From NCBI GenBank assembly GCA_947456915.1, contig CANGUQ010000137.1, positions 1 to 8,882 of the forward strand: DNA of 8,882 nt. The letters are read 5' to 3'. Each line of letters starts with the position of its first letter. Within the stretch, counting starts at the first letter, position 1. The position numbers and the translations under genes were made by a program. The notes beneath the pieces were generated by a model that saw only the letters and a program-made list of their open reading frames with translations, was not told where the DNA came from and searched no databases. The DNA is from Betaproteobacteria bacterium. Its GTDB lineage: Bacteria > Pseudomonadota > Gammaproteobacteria > Burkholderiales > CAIKXV01. Positions 7,904 through 8,882 of the stretch are shown piece by piece.

Positions 7904-8882
7904 ATGGCATCAGACATCGAAATCGCACAGAAAGCGACCATGCAGCGCATCGCCAAGGTCGCCGCGAAACTCGGGATCGCCGAAGAGCACCTCGAGCCCT
8001 ACGGCCACTACAAGGCCAAGGTGTCGCTCGATTTCGTCGACAGCCTCAAGGACAGGCCTGACGGCAAGCTGATCCTCGTCACTGCCATCAACCCCACCCC
8101 CGCCGGCGAAGGCAAGACCACGACCACCGTCGGACTCGGCGACGCACTCAACCACATCGGCAAGAAGGCGATGATCTGCCTGCGCGAGCCCTCGCTCGGC
8201 CCGGTGTTCGGCGTCAAGGGCGGGGCCGCCGGCGGCGGCTATGCCCAGGTCGTTCCGATGGAGGATATCAACCTGCACTTCACCGGCGACTTCAACGCCA
8301 TCGCACTCGCCAACAACCTGCTCAGCGCCCTGATCGACAACCACATCTCGCACGGCAACGAACTCGGGATCGACATCCGCCGCATCACCTGGAAACGGGT
8401 GATGGACATGAACGACCGCGCCCTGCGCGACATCACCGTCGCCCTCGGCGGCACCGCCAACGGCTACCCGCGCGAGGACGGATTCGACATCGTCGTCGCG
8501 TCCGAGGTGATGGCGATCTTCTGCCTGTCCAGTTCGGTGAAGGAACTCAAGGAGCGGCTCGGCAACATCGTGTTCGGCTACACCCGGGACGGCAAGCCGC
8601 TGCGCGCGCGGGACCTCAAGGCACACGGCGCGATGACCGTGCTGCTCAAGGACCAGCTCGCTCCCAATCTCGTGCAGACGCTCGAGAACAACCCGGCGTT
8701 CATCCACGGCGGGCCGTTCGCGAACATCGCGCACGGCTGCAACACCGTGATCGCCACCCGGAGCGCGCTCAAGCTCGCCGACTACGTGGTCACCGAGGCC
8801 GGCTTCGGCGCCGATCTCGGTGCCGAGAAGTTCCTCGACATCAAGTGCCGCAAGGCCGGCCTCAAGCCCGACGCCGCGGTGA
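7904..8882 (+). CDS. fhs: Formate-tetrahydrofolate ligase (10-formyl-THF synthetase), 3' end cut by window
   Basis: Fhs (also called FtfL) is a cytoplasmic enzyme that joins formate to tetrahydrofolate with ATP, giving 10-formyl-THF for C1 assimilation (serine cycle, reductive glycine or acetyl-CoA routes) or for purine and formyl-Met synthesis. The window holds 326 codons of a family that is usually about 555-560 residues long, and the frame is open to the edge. The ATP-binding P-loop is TPAGEGKTTT (65-74). The family signature GVKGGAAGGGYAQ follows shortly after, and FTGDFNAI and GGPFANIAHGCNT are also family motifs. The ATG at 7904 is set by GAGGAG at 7889-7894, 9 bases upstream. It has its own putative promoter, with the same palindrome as the sucCD-fdh operon. 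No damage is seen in the visible part. Confidence 0.97.
   Translation, partial: MASDIEIAQKATMQRIAKVAAKLGIAEEHLEPYGHYKAKVSLDFVDSLKDRPDGKLILVTAINPTPAGEGKTTTTVGLGDALNHIGKKAMICLREPSLGPVFGVKGGAAGGGYAQVVPMEDINLHFTGDFNAIALANNLLSALIDNHISHGNELGIDIRRITWKRVMDMNDRALRDITVALGGTANGYPREDGFDIVVASEVMAIFCLSSSVKELKERLGNIVFGYTRDGKPLRARDLKAHGAMTVLLKDQLAPNLVQTLENNPAFIHGGPFANIAHGCNTVIATRSALKLADYVVTEAGFGADLGAEKFLDIKCRKAGLKPDAAV

Noticed and set aside
7910..8734. Open frame antisense to fhs
   Set aside because: It is a shadow of the fhs codon bias; fhs has clear family signatures on the + strand.

Overview
The window is GC-rich, densely coding DNA with five recognisable genes, all on the + strand. The SucC and SucD sequences have the character of betaproteobacterial succinyl-CoA synthetase. 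The formate dehydrogenase is of the fused two-subunit FDH1 type best known from Methylorubrum (Methylobacterium) extorquens. A betaproteobacterium with C1/formate metabolism (Rhodocyclales, Burkholderiales or a relative) is the best guess; the genus cannot be read from the sequence.

Layout: 1-278 is a promoter and leader region with a 16-bp perfect palindrome and a possible -10 box. Next come sucC (279-1460) and sucD (1498-2379), the two subunits of a succinate(or malate)-CoA ligase. After a strong GC hairpin come the NAD-binding beta subunit (2485-4236) and the catalytic Mo/W alpha subunit (4296-7100) of an NAD-dependent formate dehydrogenase. The four genes have short gaps and each has a Shine-Dalgarno sequence, so they probably form one operon. 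About 800 bases without a credible gene follow (7101-7903). They hold REP-like palindromes in opposite orientation, a 37-bp perfect direct repeat, weaker repeats, and a second copy of the palindrome/-10 arrangement. The last gene, fhs (7904 to beyond the window edge), encodes formate-tetrahydrofolate ligase and is cut by the end of the window.

The genes meet at formate. The dehydrogenase oxidises formate to CO2 with NAD+ (or works in reverse), and Fhs activates formate onto tetrahydrofolate for C1 assimilation or biosynthesis. The CoA ligase may be the ordinary TCA enzyme, or may serve as a malate-CoA ligase in a serine-cycle-like route; the sequence alone does not settle this. The most notable signal is that sucCD-fdh and fhs, 7.7 kb apart, carry the same 17-bp sequence at nearly the same distance from a -10-like element. 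This fits a CRP/FNR-family activator site near -41.5 and suggests both transcription units share a regulator. I found no clear evidence of an entirely new system.
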